Source: a virus
Length of the DNA: 29,890 nucleotides
IMG/VR virus record: IMGVR_UViG_3300005613_000303
Coordinates: 1-29,890 of that record
Strand: one strand, 5' to 3'
Shown here: positions 8,192 through 15,140 of the stretch, one piece after another
Layout: each line of letters opens with the position of its first letter
How positions within the stretch are numbered: position 1 is the first letter of the stretch
Program-made: the position numbers and the translations under genes
The notes under the pieces: generated by a model
The model's input: only the letters and a program-made list of their open reading frames with translations
Database searches by the model: none
Told to the model about the DNA's origin: nothing

Positions 8192-8827
8192 CTAGAAAGG
8201 GATGTCCTCGTTAGAATCGAATGGTGTCTCCTCATCAGACTCATTTCCAAAAGGTGAGCTGTTACCTCCACCTCCAGAATACTCTACAAGGTCAATTACT
8301 TGGACTGCGTAGAACTTAAGACTAACACCTACCATCTTAGAGGATGCCATGTAGTATGGAGTCAATAGATAAGCTACACCTACCTTTGAGCCGTTACCAA
8401 TCAGTTTACTCCAATCTTCTACTAATAGTCCATGTTCATTATAAACTTTAGGTGGAGTATTTTGTGAGCCATCCCCTTTAGTTCCTTTACGTTTGAATTG
8501 TACAAAATCAACACCATCTGTATCAGTCTTGATAATATCCTGTACACCATTTACTTTCTTACCTGATGCTTCTACCAACGCTTTAACTTTGTTAATAATA
8601 GTAGTAGCTTCTTCTTCAAAATGATTAAGTGTGTTACCGTGTGGATATACATCTACTGCATAGTTATCATATTGGTCAGGCTCTAACACCTTACACCATT
8701 TACCAGTACCTTTGATTGTACCAAAGTGTGTGAAGTTGGCTGTTGTTCCATCCTCTTTCTTAGTTACAAAGTTTATTCTTCCGTTGCTCGATACTAATTC
8801 TATATCTTTTACATCTATGTTTGCCAT
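8192..8827 (-). CDS. Single-stranded DNA-binding protein, T7 gp2.5-like
   Basis: 211 aa. Beta-rich body followed by a flexible Gly/Ser linker and an acidic tail rich in Asp/Glu that ends in DIPF; an acidic C-terminus closing with an aromatic residue is the hallmark of gp2.5-type SSBs, which use it to bind polymerase and primase-helicase. Position between RNA polymerase and the resolvase/primase genes matches T7 gene order. The ATG overlaps the stop of the small upstream gene (TAATG) behind AAGGAAG. Assignment rests on tail, size and position rather than on sequence motifs in the fold. Confidence 0.75.
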   Translation of the reverse strand: MANIDVKDIELVSSNGRINFVTKKEDGTTANFTHFGTIKGTGKWCKVLEPDQYDNYAVDVYPHGNTLNHFEEEATTIINKVKALVEASGKKVNGVQDIIKTDTDGVDFVQFKRKGTKGDGSQNTPPKVYNEHGLLVEDWSKLIGNGSKVGVAYLLTPYYMASSKMVGVSLKFYAVQVIDLVEYSGGGGNSSPFGNESDEETPFDSNEDIPF

Positions 8828-9036
8828 TATTTTTCTTCCTTTTCAATTAGTTTTAAATCAGAAAGTATTTCGTTATATGAAATCTCTCCTCCTGTCATTG
8901 CCGATAACTGTGTAGTTAGTTGTACTAGTATACTAAATAGTTCCCTAAACTCACAGTTAATAAGAGTTGTAACCTCTTCTTCTTTTTCTACTACAGAAAG
9001 TAGTATTCGTTTTTCATCATCATTTTGTAGCATATT
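8827..9036 (-). CDS. Hypothetical small acidic protein
   Basis: 69 aa from the ATG at 9036, chosen because AAAGGAG lies five bases before it; a longer frame from 9069 has no ribosome site and would begin inside a conserved intergenic repeat. Helical, Glu-rich, no domain recognised. It is the first gene after RNA polymerase in transcription order and is coupled to the SSB gene by a TAATG overlap. Confidence 0.65.
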   Translation of the reverse strand, partial: NMLQNDDEKRILLSVVEKEEEVTTLINCEFRELFSILVQLTTQLSAMTGGEISYNEILSDLKLIEKEEK

Positions 9037-9061
9037 TCTCCTTTCTTCTATAATGTCAATG

Positions 9062-9093
9062 TGGTACATTTCCTTAAGTTTACTTTAAGGTTT
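9062..9093. repeat. 31-bp repeat downstream of RNA polymerase (copy 1)
   Basis: About 31 bases that recur at 11778-11808 with only a TTT/AAA difference in the middle. Shared parts on the plus strand are TGGTACATTTCCTTAAG and ACTTTAAGGTT. It can fold (CCTTAA/TTAAGG stem). It lies in the short gap between the RNA polymerase stop and the next gene. It could be a promoter, an RNA-processing hairpin of the T7 RNase III type, or a terminator. Confidence 0.7.
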
Positions 9094-9117
9094 GTATTTG
9101 TTTATACTAAATACATT

Positions 9118-11562
9118 TTATGATATGATATATTTACTATCTCGCACCTCCTTTAAATCTAATTTTCCAAACGTAGGGAAAGGGATACTTTCCTCAGGGT
9201 CTATTTGGTTTTGTATGTTTCTTAGAGGGTCTGCCTCCATAACAGCAATAAAACCCTCTTTATACTTTTGCTGTATCTTATCACCCTCATTTGGGTGTAC
9301 TAAGAAACAATCATGTATACAGCCTATCTGTTCCTTCATGTTATCTACACAATATAATAATACTGTACTGTCTATGTTATGTATGAAGTTAGGTGCTATA
9401 CTGTTAGCCTGTCTTCTCTTATTAAGTTTAGGTTCCTCTACAGATAGTAGGAGTGAACCGTATACTGTCTTAACCCTTTTCTCTTTTAGTACAAGAGATG
9501 TTTGTCTGACTGGGAAGTTGTATAGTACACTAACCCATGAGGCTGGTTTGTCCAACAGTCTACTTAATGAAACTAAGTACTCCTGCCCTTGTTGTGCCCC
9601 GCTTACAGTCTCATAGATAGCTTCTTGGTTAAGTGTAGTTATAAGTTTATTTACAATCCATTTACTACCTTTCCAAAACTCTTTACCTTTTAATGTAGCT
9701 TCATCCATCATATCCCATATCTGATTACTCATTCCTCTAGTAGTAACACCATAAGGAACCGTCATAACATTTCTTTTTACTAAGCTCCTGGTTACGTTAC
9801 CTATTAAAGATGTAGCCTCTACTGTTGTACTCTGTGTATGGTGTACGCCCTCTTTATCTGTATACTCTAGGACCTTAGGGTAGTTACCATTCACTAGCTT
9901 ATCTGTAACCTTATCAGCTACTACCTGGTACACATCATTTCTATTATCTCCTATAACATTTACAGATGAGGCACCATCCTTATCTCGTAACAGTCCACTA
10001 TACATCTGTAAGCCCGAACACGTAGCATCTAGCTGTATAGGTAGGTGTACAAGTGCCCCTGCTTTATGTTCTGTCCAGGCAACACAAGCAGCTACAAATT
10101 CAAAAGGACTGTCTGACGTCAACGCCCATTCCTTAAGGTTATCTATAGGGTTTAGTCCTATGTTTATTATTATATCTTCATTATCTTCAAACCACCTTAA
10201 CCGTTCTTCATATGCTTCTTTGTCTTTACCATATACGTTAGCTGTGTGTATCTTTAACCAATAAACACCAGTCTCATCTAATTTCTTACCATCACTAAAC
10301 TCTAACATAGCTTTGATATAGTGTTGTCCTTGTGGTGTAAGGAAACTAACGTCAGAGTACACCCTACCCCTATAGTCTAGCATATAAGGAAAGTATAGTT
10401 CACTGTACTCCTTCATCCTCTCTGCTATAGCTAAAGCATATACAATATTAAGTCTCTTACTATTCTCAGCTGCTTGTCTTATCTCTATATCTTCTTTAGC
10501 TCTCTTAAACGCACCCCAATCACCATAGTCTTTTTCGTTAATAAAGTCTTTCCATGTAAGTCTATCCCTTGTAGGTAGTCCCCCATATAACATAGGAGCC
10601 TCTTTAGGTGTAGTGGGGTCTATCATATTGTTAGAAAAGATATGCTGTACAACCTCTAGTACCTGTGTGTTAACTCTCCAACCTGTTTGTTGAACCTTAT
10701 TAACTATTCTGTACACATCTTTGTACCTATTATTCTTTAGGTGTTTACGTACATCATTAGACTTAACAGTAAATAGGAAGTTGTTACCTTTATAAAAACC
10801 TCCATCATAGTTGTTAGTCCAATTCTTAGGTGGTGCTACCATAGGTAGTTTATTAACTACTGCTATAGGAGTTTCTGAGAAATCTAAGTTGGTCATAATA
10901 TCTGATACTTCATCTGTAAGTGATAGTACATTCTTGGTGTGTGGTGTACCTGCTTTAAGTACCTTACGTACCTCTATTATATTACTACCAGATAGCTCTA
11001 CTAACTGTATTAACCTTGTACCTAACCTTACCATCAAGGCTTTACCATCACCCTCGGAACCTAATTTGTACAACCCTTCTATATTCCTCTTAATAAGGGA
11101 CTTCTTATGTCTCTTACTAGCTCTTCTAAACCTGGAACCTAAGTAACTATGTAGCTTAGGGTTATCTGTAGTAAGTTTATTAAGTAAGAATATATCCTTT
11201 AACTCACCTACTATAGTAGAGGAAGTAGTAGTAAGTGACTGAAACTGTATAGCACTACTTATACAATTCTTTAGTACAATAAAAGCTACTACTTCAGCAT
11301 CTTCTGATATAAGTCTTAATAAACTTTGTACCTTCTTCTCTTGAGACGTCTTAAGGTCAGCTACTAAATACTCTTGTACCTTTCGTACAACCTCTTTGTA
11401 ACTAAGTTGCATAAGTAATCTACCATACAAAGTCTCACTAAACGTACCATTTTCTACTGCTTTACTTAATTCCCTAGAGGCTTTACGTACACCCTCTTCT
11501 GTCTTTTCCTCTTCAAGTTGGAGCTGTTCTTCTACAGTTCCTTTTCTTCTTTTTATTTGCAT
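9118..11562 (-). CDS. Single-subunit RNA polymerase, T7 gp1-like
   Basis: 814 aa (T7: 883) from ATG at 11562, preferred over a TTG at 11613 because AGAGGAAG precedes the ATG. Catalytic residues of the T7 family are in place: D512 in LDATCSGLQ, K596 and Y604 in VKRNVMTVPYG (K and Y eight residues apart as in T7 K631/Y639), and H750-D751 in CIHD. The specificity-loop region lies just before NSIAPNFIHNID. The first ~60 residues are very charged and helical. It transcribes phage middle and late genes from phage promoters; candidates are listed separately. The gene is flanked on both sides by a near-identical 31-bp repeat. Confidence 0.96.
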   Translation of the reverse strand: MQIKRRKGTVEEQLQLEEEKTEEGVRKASRELSKAVENGTFSETLYGRLLMQLSYKEVVRKVQEYLVADLKTSQEKKVQSLLRLISEDAEVVAFIVLKNCISSAIQFQSLTTTSSTIVGELKDIFLLNKLTTDNPKLHSYLGSRFRRASKRHKKSLIKRNIEGLYKLGSEGDGKALMVRLGTRLIQLVELSGSNIIEVRKVLKAGTPHTKNVLSLTDEVSDIMTNLDFSETPIAVVNKLPMVAPPKNWTNNYDGGFYKGNNFLFTVKSNDVRKHLKNNRYKDVYRIVNKVQQTGWRVNTQVLEVVQHIFSNNMIDPTTPKEAPMLYGGLPTRDRLTWKDFINEKDYGDWGAFKRAKEDIEIRQAAENSKRLNIVYALAIAERMKEYSELYFPYMLDYRGRVYSDVSFLTPQGQHYIKAMLEFSDGKKLDETGVYWLKIHTANVYGKDKEAYEERLRWFEDNEDIIINIGLNPIDNLKEWALTSDSPFEFVAACVAWTEHKAGALVHLPIQLDATCSGLQMYSGLLRDKDGASSVNVIGDNRNDVYQVVADKVTDKLVNGNYPKVLEYTDKEGVHHTQSTTVEATSLIGNVTRSLVKRNVMTVPYGVTTRGMSNQIWDMMDEATLKGKEFWKGSKWIVNKLITTLNQEAIYETVSGAQQGQEYLVSLSRLLDKPASWVSVLYNFPVRQTSLVLKEKRVKTVYGSLLLSVEEPKLNKRRQANSIAPNFIHNIDSTVLLYCVDNMKEQIGCIHDCFLVHPNEGDKIQQKYKEGFIAVMEADPLRNIQNQIDPEESIPFPTFGKLDLKEVRDSKYIIS

Positions 11563-11724
11563 TACACTTCCTCTTCTTTTAGTACGTACAATACTTTTTA
11601 CTTTTTTGTACAAACAAATAATATAATATTAGTATATAGTGTATATATAATATATATATTTAATATATAGTATAATAGTATAGTATACGTTAGTATAATA
11701 AGTATAATAGTATAGTATTAAAGG

Positions 11725-11785
11725 TTAATATTATATACTTAGGGTATCTTTCCCTTGTTCTTCATATATTGTAAACTTGGTACAT
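11725..11785 (-). repeat. Long imperfect repeat, copy near RNA polymerase
   Basis: Matches 17461-17536. Both contain, on the plus strand, TTAATATTATATACT, a variable piece ending in CTTG, TTCTTCAT and GTAAACTTGG(T/A)ACAT; the other copy is longer by about 15 bases of pyrimidine tract. One copy precedes RNA polymerase, the other follows TerL. Confidence 0.65.
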
Positions 11786-11808
11786 TTCCTTAAGAAAACT
11801 TTAAGGTT
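11778..11808. repeat. 31-bp repeat upstream of RNA polymerase (copy 2)
   Basis: Second copy of the element at 9062-9093, 28 of about 31 positions the same. It begins at the stop codon of the 11807-12019 gene, so it occupies the upstream intergenic region of RNA polymerase. Read on the minus strand it shows CTTAAAG and CTTAAGG spaced by 11 bases, like the early-gene promoter elements. Confidence 0.7.
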
Positions 11809-12019
11809 AGCGCCCGAAGTCTTCAAGTATCCTATCTAATTCTTCTAGTCCTCTATTTAACTCTTCCCTTTGGAGCCCGTCCAACATTTCCATAGCATAA
11901 TCATAATTGTTTATGTACAAATAGTTAGCTAGTTTATCTGCTGTTATCTCAACTGTTAGCTCATCTAGTACCTCATACATATACACTTCTTCTCTATCTT
12001 TTTTCATATTAATCATCAT
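11807..12019 (-). CDS. Hypothetical small acidic protein
   Basis: 70 aa, acidic and helical, no recognised domain. ATG at 12019 is preceded by GAAAGGAAAG. It is the last gene before RNA polymerase and is preceded by a promoter-like repeat at 12080-12111, so it may head its own transcript. Confidence 0.65.
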   Translation of the reverse strand: MMINMKKDREEVYMYEVLDELTVEITADKLANYLYINNYDYAMEMLDGLQREELNRGLEELDRILEDFGR

Positions 12020-12079
12020 TTTACTTTCCTTTCTTATATTTTTATATTATTACCCGTTCCATATATTTCTTTATAGTAC

Positions 12080-12111
12080 TTTAAACAAACGTAATGGTAC
12101 CAAATTCTGTT
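12080..12111 (-). promoter_or_regulatory. Phage promoter candidate P1
   Basis: 32 bases that match 15009-15040 at 28 positions; the minus-strand core is ATTTGGTACCATTACGT then TTGTTTAAAG. A shorter form (14 of 15 bases of the ACGT..GTTTAAA part) occurs upstream of the gp14-like gene at 27293-27320. Position before genes in both the early and the late region suggests a promoter for the phage RNA polymerase. The strand is inferred from gene direction. Confidence 0.5.
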
Positions 12112-12158
12112 AGAAATACTTCACTAATACCTTTACCTACCTAAGTGTATAAATAGGC

Positions 12159-12500
12159 TTATTTCTTATCCTTTACAAATTCTTGGAATAGGTACGTATG
12201 CTCATCTGGTAGCACATCATACATAGCTCTTGCTAAATCCTGTATCTCCCATAAGGCACTCTTGTCTGTCCTAAGGGATAGGAAGTTCTGAAGACTTCTA
12301 GCATTGATAGTCATTACCAGGGATGTCTTGTATGCTTCGGGAATATTAGGCTTTACTTTATCATTGCTAACACCAACAACTACTTGCTGTCTTAGCATCT
12401 CTAATTGACCTATAGTCACATCATCAATGACTGGGTTTCCAGTTAAGTGAATATATTTACCTGCTCTTTCTCTTTGTTCTTCAGTTATTCTAATCTGCAT
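12159..12500 (-). CDS. thyX: ThyX C-terminal half (split flavin-dependent thymidylate synthase)
   Basis: 113 aa with its own start and AAAGGA site, located inside the last codons of the HNH gene. The sequence is the C-terminal part of ThyX: PEAYKTSL, then N66-ARSLQNFL-x-L-R77 (the conserved dUMP/FAD pocket block) and the closing helix with LPDEHTYLF. From memory it reads much like the end of Helicobacter ThyX. It lacks the RHR motif, which is on the other half at 13084-13428. Together the halves cover a normal-length ThyX (about 220 aa). I infer that the two chains assemble; inactivation is the alternative. Confidence 0.85.
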   Translation of the reverse strand: MQIRITEEQRERAGKYIHLTGNPVIDDVTIGQLEMLRQQVVVGVSNDKVKPNIPEAYKTSLVMTINARSLQNFLSLRTDKSALWEIQDLARAMYDVLPDEHTYLFQEFVKDKK

Positions 12501-13041
12501 AATTTCCTTTCTTATTTTTTATCCAACTTACTGTAGACGGAGATATGTTATATTTAAGTGATATTTCTTTTCCAGTCATTGTTTTACAATCTTCTCTTAT
12601 AAGAACTACCTGCTCAACAGATACTTTTTGATTAGATTTACCCATAGACTTCGCTTGTATTTTTGCACTCTTTCTGTGTTTGTCGGTTACCTTCCATAAT
12701 CCATTATCTACTGCGTGCTTTTGATTTTCACTTCTAGTACACCACTCTAAGTTAGTTGCTACATTATTTGTTTTATCGCCATCAATATGATTTACTACTG
12801 CTTCTTTAAAATATCCTGAAACAAAATGCTCTGCTACTAATCTATGGACACTTACTGTTTTGTATTTTCCGTCAATATATAGGTTTTGAACCTCATAACC
12901 TGCTGAAGTTATTGCTCCTTCAGTTTTAACAAATTCTTCACTATATTGGTTTTTTGTTTTTCTAGCTTTGCTTTTAATTCTACCTATATTAGATATTTGG
13001 TAATTAATTTCAAAGCCTATAATGTCTTTCCATACTTCCAT
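12490..13041 (-). CDS. NUMOD4-HNH homing endonuclease inserted in thyX
   Basis: 183 aa. Residues 1-55 are a NUMOD4 module (EVWKDIIGFEINYQISNIGRIKS). Residues 62-115 are an HNH_3 nuclease core: VHRLVAEHF, NHIDGDKTNN, NLEW, ENQKHA. Residues 143-178 look like a helix-turn-helix DNA-binding end (GKEISLKYNISPSTVSWI). Such proteins cut a specific target so that their own gene is copied into it. It lies exactly between the two thyX halves, 42 bases after the first and overlapping the second by 11, so it is the element that split the gene. ATG behind AAAGGA. Confidence 0.92.
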   Translation of the reverse strand: MEVWKDIIGFEINYQISNIGRIKSKARKTKNQYSEEFVKTEGAITSAGYEVQNLYIDGKYKTVSVHRLVAEHFVSGYFKEAVVNHIDGDKTNNVATNLEWCTRSENQKHAVDNGLWKVTDKHRKSAKIQAKSMGKSNQKVSVEQVVLIREDCKTMTGKEISLKYNISPSTVSWIKNKKGNYAD

Positions 13042-13083
13042 GCTAATCCTTTATTATTTGATATGTAGTATTATACCATAGGT

Positions 13084-13428
13084 TTATTTAAAAGTACAAA
13101 AAGATTTCTCGTCTTTTATTTCTTTAATAGTGTATCTGCTGGACTTTACTGACATAGATGCCATTCTATGTCTAGCTAACTCTTGTAAAACATATCTAGG
13201 TACTCCGTCTATATCAAATGTATACACCAGGTGTTCTAAGGTGGACTTATGCTTGTTCTTGTTACCTACTCTGTCTATTAGTTCTTTATCTTTTTCTCCA
13301 CATACATATATAATCTCTGTGCTATAATCATCCTGATATGTATCACTCTTATCCTCACTTGCCCAACACTTCCTAATAGCCTTAGAAGCAACCCATAAGG
13401 GCGTGTTATGTAATAGGTTTATAATCAT
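13084..13428 (-). CDS. thyX: ThyX N-terminal half (split flavin-dependent thymidylate synthase)
   Basis: 114 aa. Makes dTMP from dUMP with FAD and methylene-tetrahydrofolate when joined with the C-terminal half. The ThyX signature RHRxxSxxxxSxR is intact at residues 86-98 (RHRMASMSVKSSR), and the upstream helix with HKSTLEH is present. The frame runs about 12 more family-like residues (IKEIKDEKSF), then ends in CTFK-stop, where an uninterrupted ThyX would continue with the sequence now found at 12500. ATG behind AAAGGAG. Upstream lie a Fur-type palindrome (13496-13510) and a GGCGA/TCGCC hairpin (13454-13466). Confidence 0.9.
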   Translation of the reverse strand: MIINLLHNTPLWVASKAIRKCWASEDKSDTYQDDYSTEIIYVCGEKDKELIDRVGNKNKHKSTLEHLVYTFDIDGVPRYVLQELARHRMASMSVKSSRYTIKEIKDEKSFCTFK

Positions 13429-13453
13429 CTTTCTTCTCCTTTATCTTATTATC

Positions 13454-13466
13454 GGCGATATTCGCC
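13454..13466. promoter_or_regulatory. GC-rich hairpin in the thyX leader
   Basis: GGCGA-TAT-TCGCC, a perfect 5-bp stem with a 3-base loop, standing out in AT-rich sequence 26 bases upstream of the thyX start. It could be an operator or a leader hairpin; no U-tract follows it, so it is not an obvious terminator. Confidence 0.4.
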
Positions 13467-13495
13467 TATTCTAATGCCCATCTCTTTTACTTAAT

Positions 13496-13510
13496 TGATA
13501 ATCGTTATCA
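13496..13510. promoter_or_regulatory. Fur-type palindrome upstream of thyX
   Basis: TGATAATCGTTATCA: the 7-1-7 Fur-box layout with one mismatch from a perfect inverted repeat. It lies 68 bases upstream of the thyX start, just after a possible TATAGA -10 element on the minus strand. Two perfect copies are at 17100 and 17131. Confidence 0.45.
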
Positions 13511-13544
13511 ACTTCTATACTAATAATGTCATGTAAGTATGTCA

Positions 13545-13730
13545 TTATATATTATCACTCTCCTTTTCTTTTTTTACTATGTCTATGTGTATCTCACGTA
13601 GTACTATTGGGTTACCATATTTATCTACGCCCCATACTCTACCAACCTCATAAGTACTGCCCATATTCTCGGCATAATATGAGAACTCTTCTTTAATATT
13701 ATCTTCACCTTTTATTCTTAACTCGTACAT
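13545..13730 (-). CDS. Hypothetical early protein
   Basis: 61 aa from ATG at 13730, chosen because GGAGAG lies just upstream; a start at 13742 has no ribosome site. Mixed alpha/beta, no domain recognised. It follows the 49-aa GTG-start gene within the early block. Confidence 0.6.
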   Translation of the reverse strand: MYELRIKGEDNIKEEFSYYAENMGSTYEVGRVWGVDKYGNPIVLREIHIDIVKKEKESDNI

Positions 13731-13745
13731 TTCTCTCTCCATAAC

Positions 13746-13759
13746 GTAGCGTCAGCTAC
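13746..13759. repeat. GTAGC-GTCA-GCTAC hairpin
   Basis: 5-bp stem, 4-base loop. The same stem occurs at 14892-14905 and 14921-14934 with loop TAAC. All three are in spacers between early genes. Confidence 0.5.
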
Positions 13760-13764
13760 TTATT

Positions 13765-13914
13765 TTATAATTTATCTGTGAATATCCAATCTAAGGATAA
13801 ATCTAATGTGTTCTCTATCCACTTCATACATTCTGTATCATCTTTAAACATCTTAATGTATTCTGTCTTAGTCCTATTGCTGTACACTCTGTACCTCTTA
13901 TGCTTCTTAGCCAC
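13765..13914 (-). CDS. Small basic protein with GTG start, hypothetical
   Basis: 49 aa. Preceded by a near-perfect AAGGAGGT three bases before a GTG, which decides the start. The N-terminus is basic (MAKKHKRYRVYSNRTK), the rest amphipathic with two Trp. No homology recognised. It lies between the zinc-ribbon gene and the 61-aa gene in an ordered early operon; without it this stretch would be an unexplained gap. Confidence 0.6.
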   Translation of the reverse strand: MAKKHKRYRVYSNRTKTEYIKMFKDDTECMKWIENTLDLSLDWIFTDKL

Positions 13915-13927
13915 AGTACCTCCTTAT

Positions 13928-14131
13928 TTATGTTCTTACCCTAACTGTACATTCAAAAGTAGTAGCAGTACCAGTATTACTTATACTACCTCTCTTTAAA
14001 TACTTAGGGTTTACAGTACCTTTATAGCTATCTCTATCTTTCTGTATCCTAGCGTAGCTACATTCTGTACACCATATACTATCTGAATTTATCTTAAGCC
14101 TTGCTTTACAATCTCTACATAGTAAGCTCAT
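13928..14131 (-). CDS. Small zinc-ribbon protein
   Basis: 67 aa. C5-x-x-C8 and C21-x-x-C24 form a rubredoxin-type zinc knuckle in the first 25 residues; the rest is polar and Thr-rich. Such small proteins in phage early regions often bind host nucleic acid or polymerase, but no specific function can be given. It starts inside the last codons of the upstream gene, behind AAGGA. Confidence 0.65.
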   Translation of the reverse strand: MSLLCRDCKARLKINSDSIWCTECSYARIQKDRDSYKGTVNPKYLKRGSISNTGTATTFECTVRVRT

Positions 14132-14318
14132 TCCTTAACCTTTCTCTACGCTTTATAACTGCTCCATATGTTCTACATATAGTCTTAGCCCTTTCCTCTA
14201 AGGACACTATACTCTCTGCCATTATAATAGCATCCTCTTCGGGCGTCCATCTTCTCTTCTGGTTAGGTTCTTCCTGTCTTACTAGCTTAGCCCATAACTT
14301 TATTATCTTTTCAATCAT
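14115..14318 (-). CDS. Small Myb/SANT-like DNA-binding protein
   Basis: 67 aa from ATG at 14318, chosen because AAAGGAG precedes it (a longer frame from 14351 lacks one). Centre reads RRWTPEEDAIIM followed by a second helix and a final basic helix R-T-Y-G-A-V-I-K-R-R-E-R-L; this W-x-x-E-E-D pattern with a basic third helix is typical of Myb/SANT helix-turn-helix domains. Possibly an early regulator of host or phage transcription. Overlaps the zinc-ribbon gene by 17 bases. Confidence 0.6.
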   Translation of the reverse strand: MIEKIIKLWAKLVRQEEPNQKRRWTPEEDAIIMAESIVSLEERAKTICRTYGAVIKRRERLRNELTM

Positions 14319-14341
14319 CTTTGTTCTCCTTTGTATTAAAT

Positions 14342-14602
14342 TTAACAACATCTAAAACTGTTTGTGTTTTCCTCGTAGTCTTGTTCTTGTGCATTGAACA
14401 ACCAATCTAAAATTTCTTCATCTGTTCTTGGTATATGTTCTACATAAGACTGAATCCTCTCAATTGAGCAATGAATTCCGTCCAAGAAACTTCCTAACTT
14501 AATAACATTAGTTCCATCAAACTTCTCGAATACAAGTTGGTTGCCTTTTGTAATTAATTTTCTGCTGTTGGGCAAGTTCATGACTTGATATCTAGTTTTC
14601 AT
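14342..14602 (-). CDS. Hypothetical early protein
   Basis: 86 aa, ATG behind AAGGAG. Mixed composition with an acidic C-terminal part and a final C-C; no domain recognised. Part of the closely spaced early gene run. Confidence 0.6.
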   Translation of the reverse strand: MKTRYQVMNLPNSRKLITKGNQLVFEKFDGTNVIKLGSFLDGIHCSIERIQSYVEHIPRTDEEILDWLFNAQEQDYEENTNSFRCC

Positions 14603-14617
14603 CTTTATTCTCCTTTT

Positions 14618-14824
14618 TTATAATAATGTTTCTAGTTCAAACAGCACATCTTCTGTGAAGTCGTAGCCATCATACTCCTCTGCCATAGCATAGCATTCAT
14701 CTATAAGCTTTTGTATCTCTGCTATATTATCTTCGATTGCTACCATAAGTGATTCGTAGGCAATCTCTTGCTTCTCTTGCTCGTTTTCATACTGTCTAAG
14801 TGCAGCTGTGTTCCCATCAATCAT
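14618..14824 (-). CDS. Hypothetical acidic early protein
   Basis: 68 aa, very acidic and helical (many Glu/Asp), which would suit a small inhibitor or nucleic-acid mimic, though nothing proves it. ATG behind AAAGGAG. First gene after a 316-base spacer that holds promoter-like repeats, so it probably heads a transcript reading through to thyX. Confidence 0.6.
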   Translation of the reverse strand: MIDGNTAALRQYENEQEKQEIAYESLMVAIEDNIAEIQKLIDECYAMAEEYDGYDFTEDVLFELETLL

Positions 14825-14891
14825 TTTATTTCTCCTTTTTAGCTAAAACTAACTAGCTATTTGTATTTTTGTACTGTTTGCCAATCCATAC

Positions 14892-14934
14892 GTAGCTAAC
14901 GCTACCTATCTATTTAATATGTAGCTAACGCTAC
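14892..14934. repeat. Pair of GTAGC-TAAC-GCTAC hairpins
   Basis: Two identical 14-base hairpins 29 bases apart (start to start), each followed by C and AT-rich sequence. A related one is at 13746-13759. Possible protein-binding or RNA-processing sites upstream of the 68-aa gene. Confidence 0.55.
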
Positions 14935-15008
14935 CTAATGCATACCTATTAACAGTATATCGTAATAAACTTAAACTAGTAGCGTATCTAAAGATATCTA
15001 CATATACA

Positions 15009-15040
15009 TTTAAACACACGTAATGGCACCAAATTTCGTT
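15009..15040 (-). promoter_or_regulatory. Phage promoter candidate P2
   Basis: 28 of 32 bases identical to P1 at 12080-12111. Minus-strand core ATTTGGTGCCATTACGT then GTGTTTAAATG. Lies upstream of the 14618-14824 gene. Confidence 0.5.
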
Positions 15041-15140
15041 TATATACTCTATCCCTACGTATCTTACTATAGGTTAACTTAAAAGACGCTTATATCCTTA
15101 GGTATTATAGGTATACCTATATTATCTGTACCTATATATT

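Larger units (their letters stand above)
11614..11808 (-). promoter_or_regulatory. Candidate promoter plus AT-rich tract, possible replication origin
   Basis: Reading the minus strand, a repeat (11778-11808) is followed by a second conserved block, ATGTACCAAGTTTAC then ATGAAGAA and CAAGGG (11749-11787), and then over 100 bases made almost only of A and T (about 11616-11735). A block like the 11725-11785 part recurs after TerL (17461-17536). Promoter followed by AT-rich DNA next to RNA polymerase is the layout of the T7 primary origin; function here is inference. Confidence 0.4.
14825..15140. other. Spacer with promoter-like repeats and hairpins
   Basis: 316 bases without a convincing gene. 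It holds two GTAGC-TAAC-GCTAC hairpins (14892-14905, 14921-14934), promoter candidate P2 (15009-15040), and an early-type element with TTAAAA at 15079-15084 and a weak -10 at 15056-15061. Only a 10-codon frame is open downstream of these. Confidence 0.6.

Noticed and set aside
61-9616. Plus-strand open frames of 60-174 codons
   Set aside because: All lie opposite well-supported minus-strand genes and have low-complexity Leu/Ser/Pro-rich products typical of antisense frames.
12490-13084. Group I intron in thyX
   Set aside because: The insert is nearly all HNH coding sequence and both flanks have their own starts with ribosome sites; no room for an intron core outside the frame.
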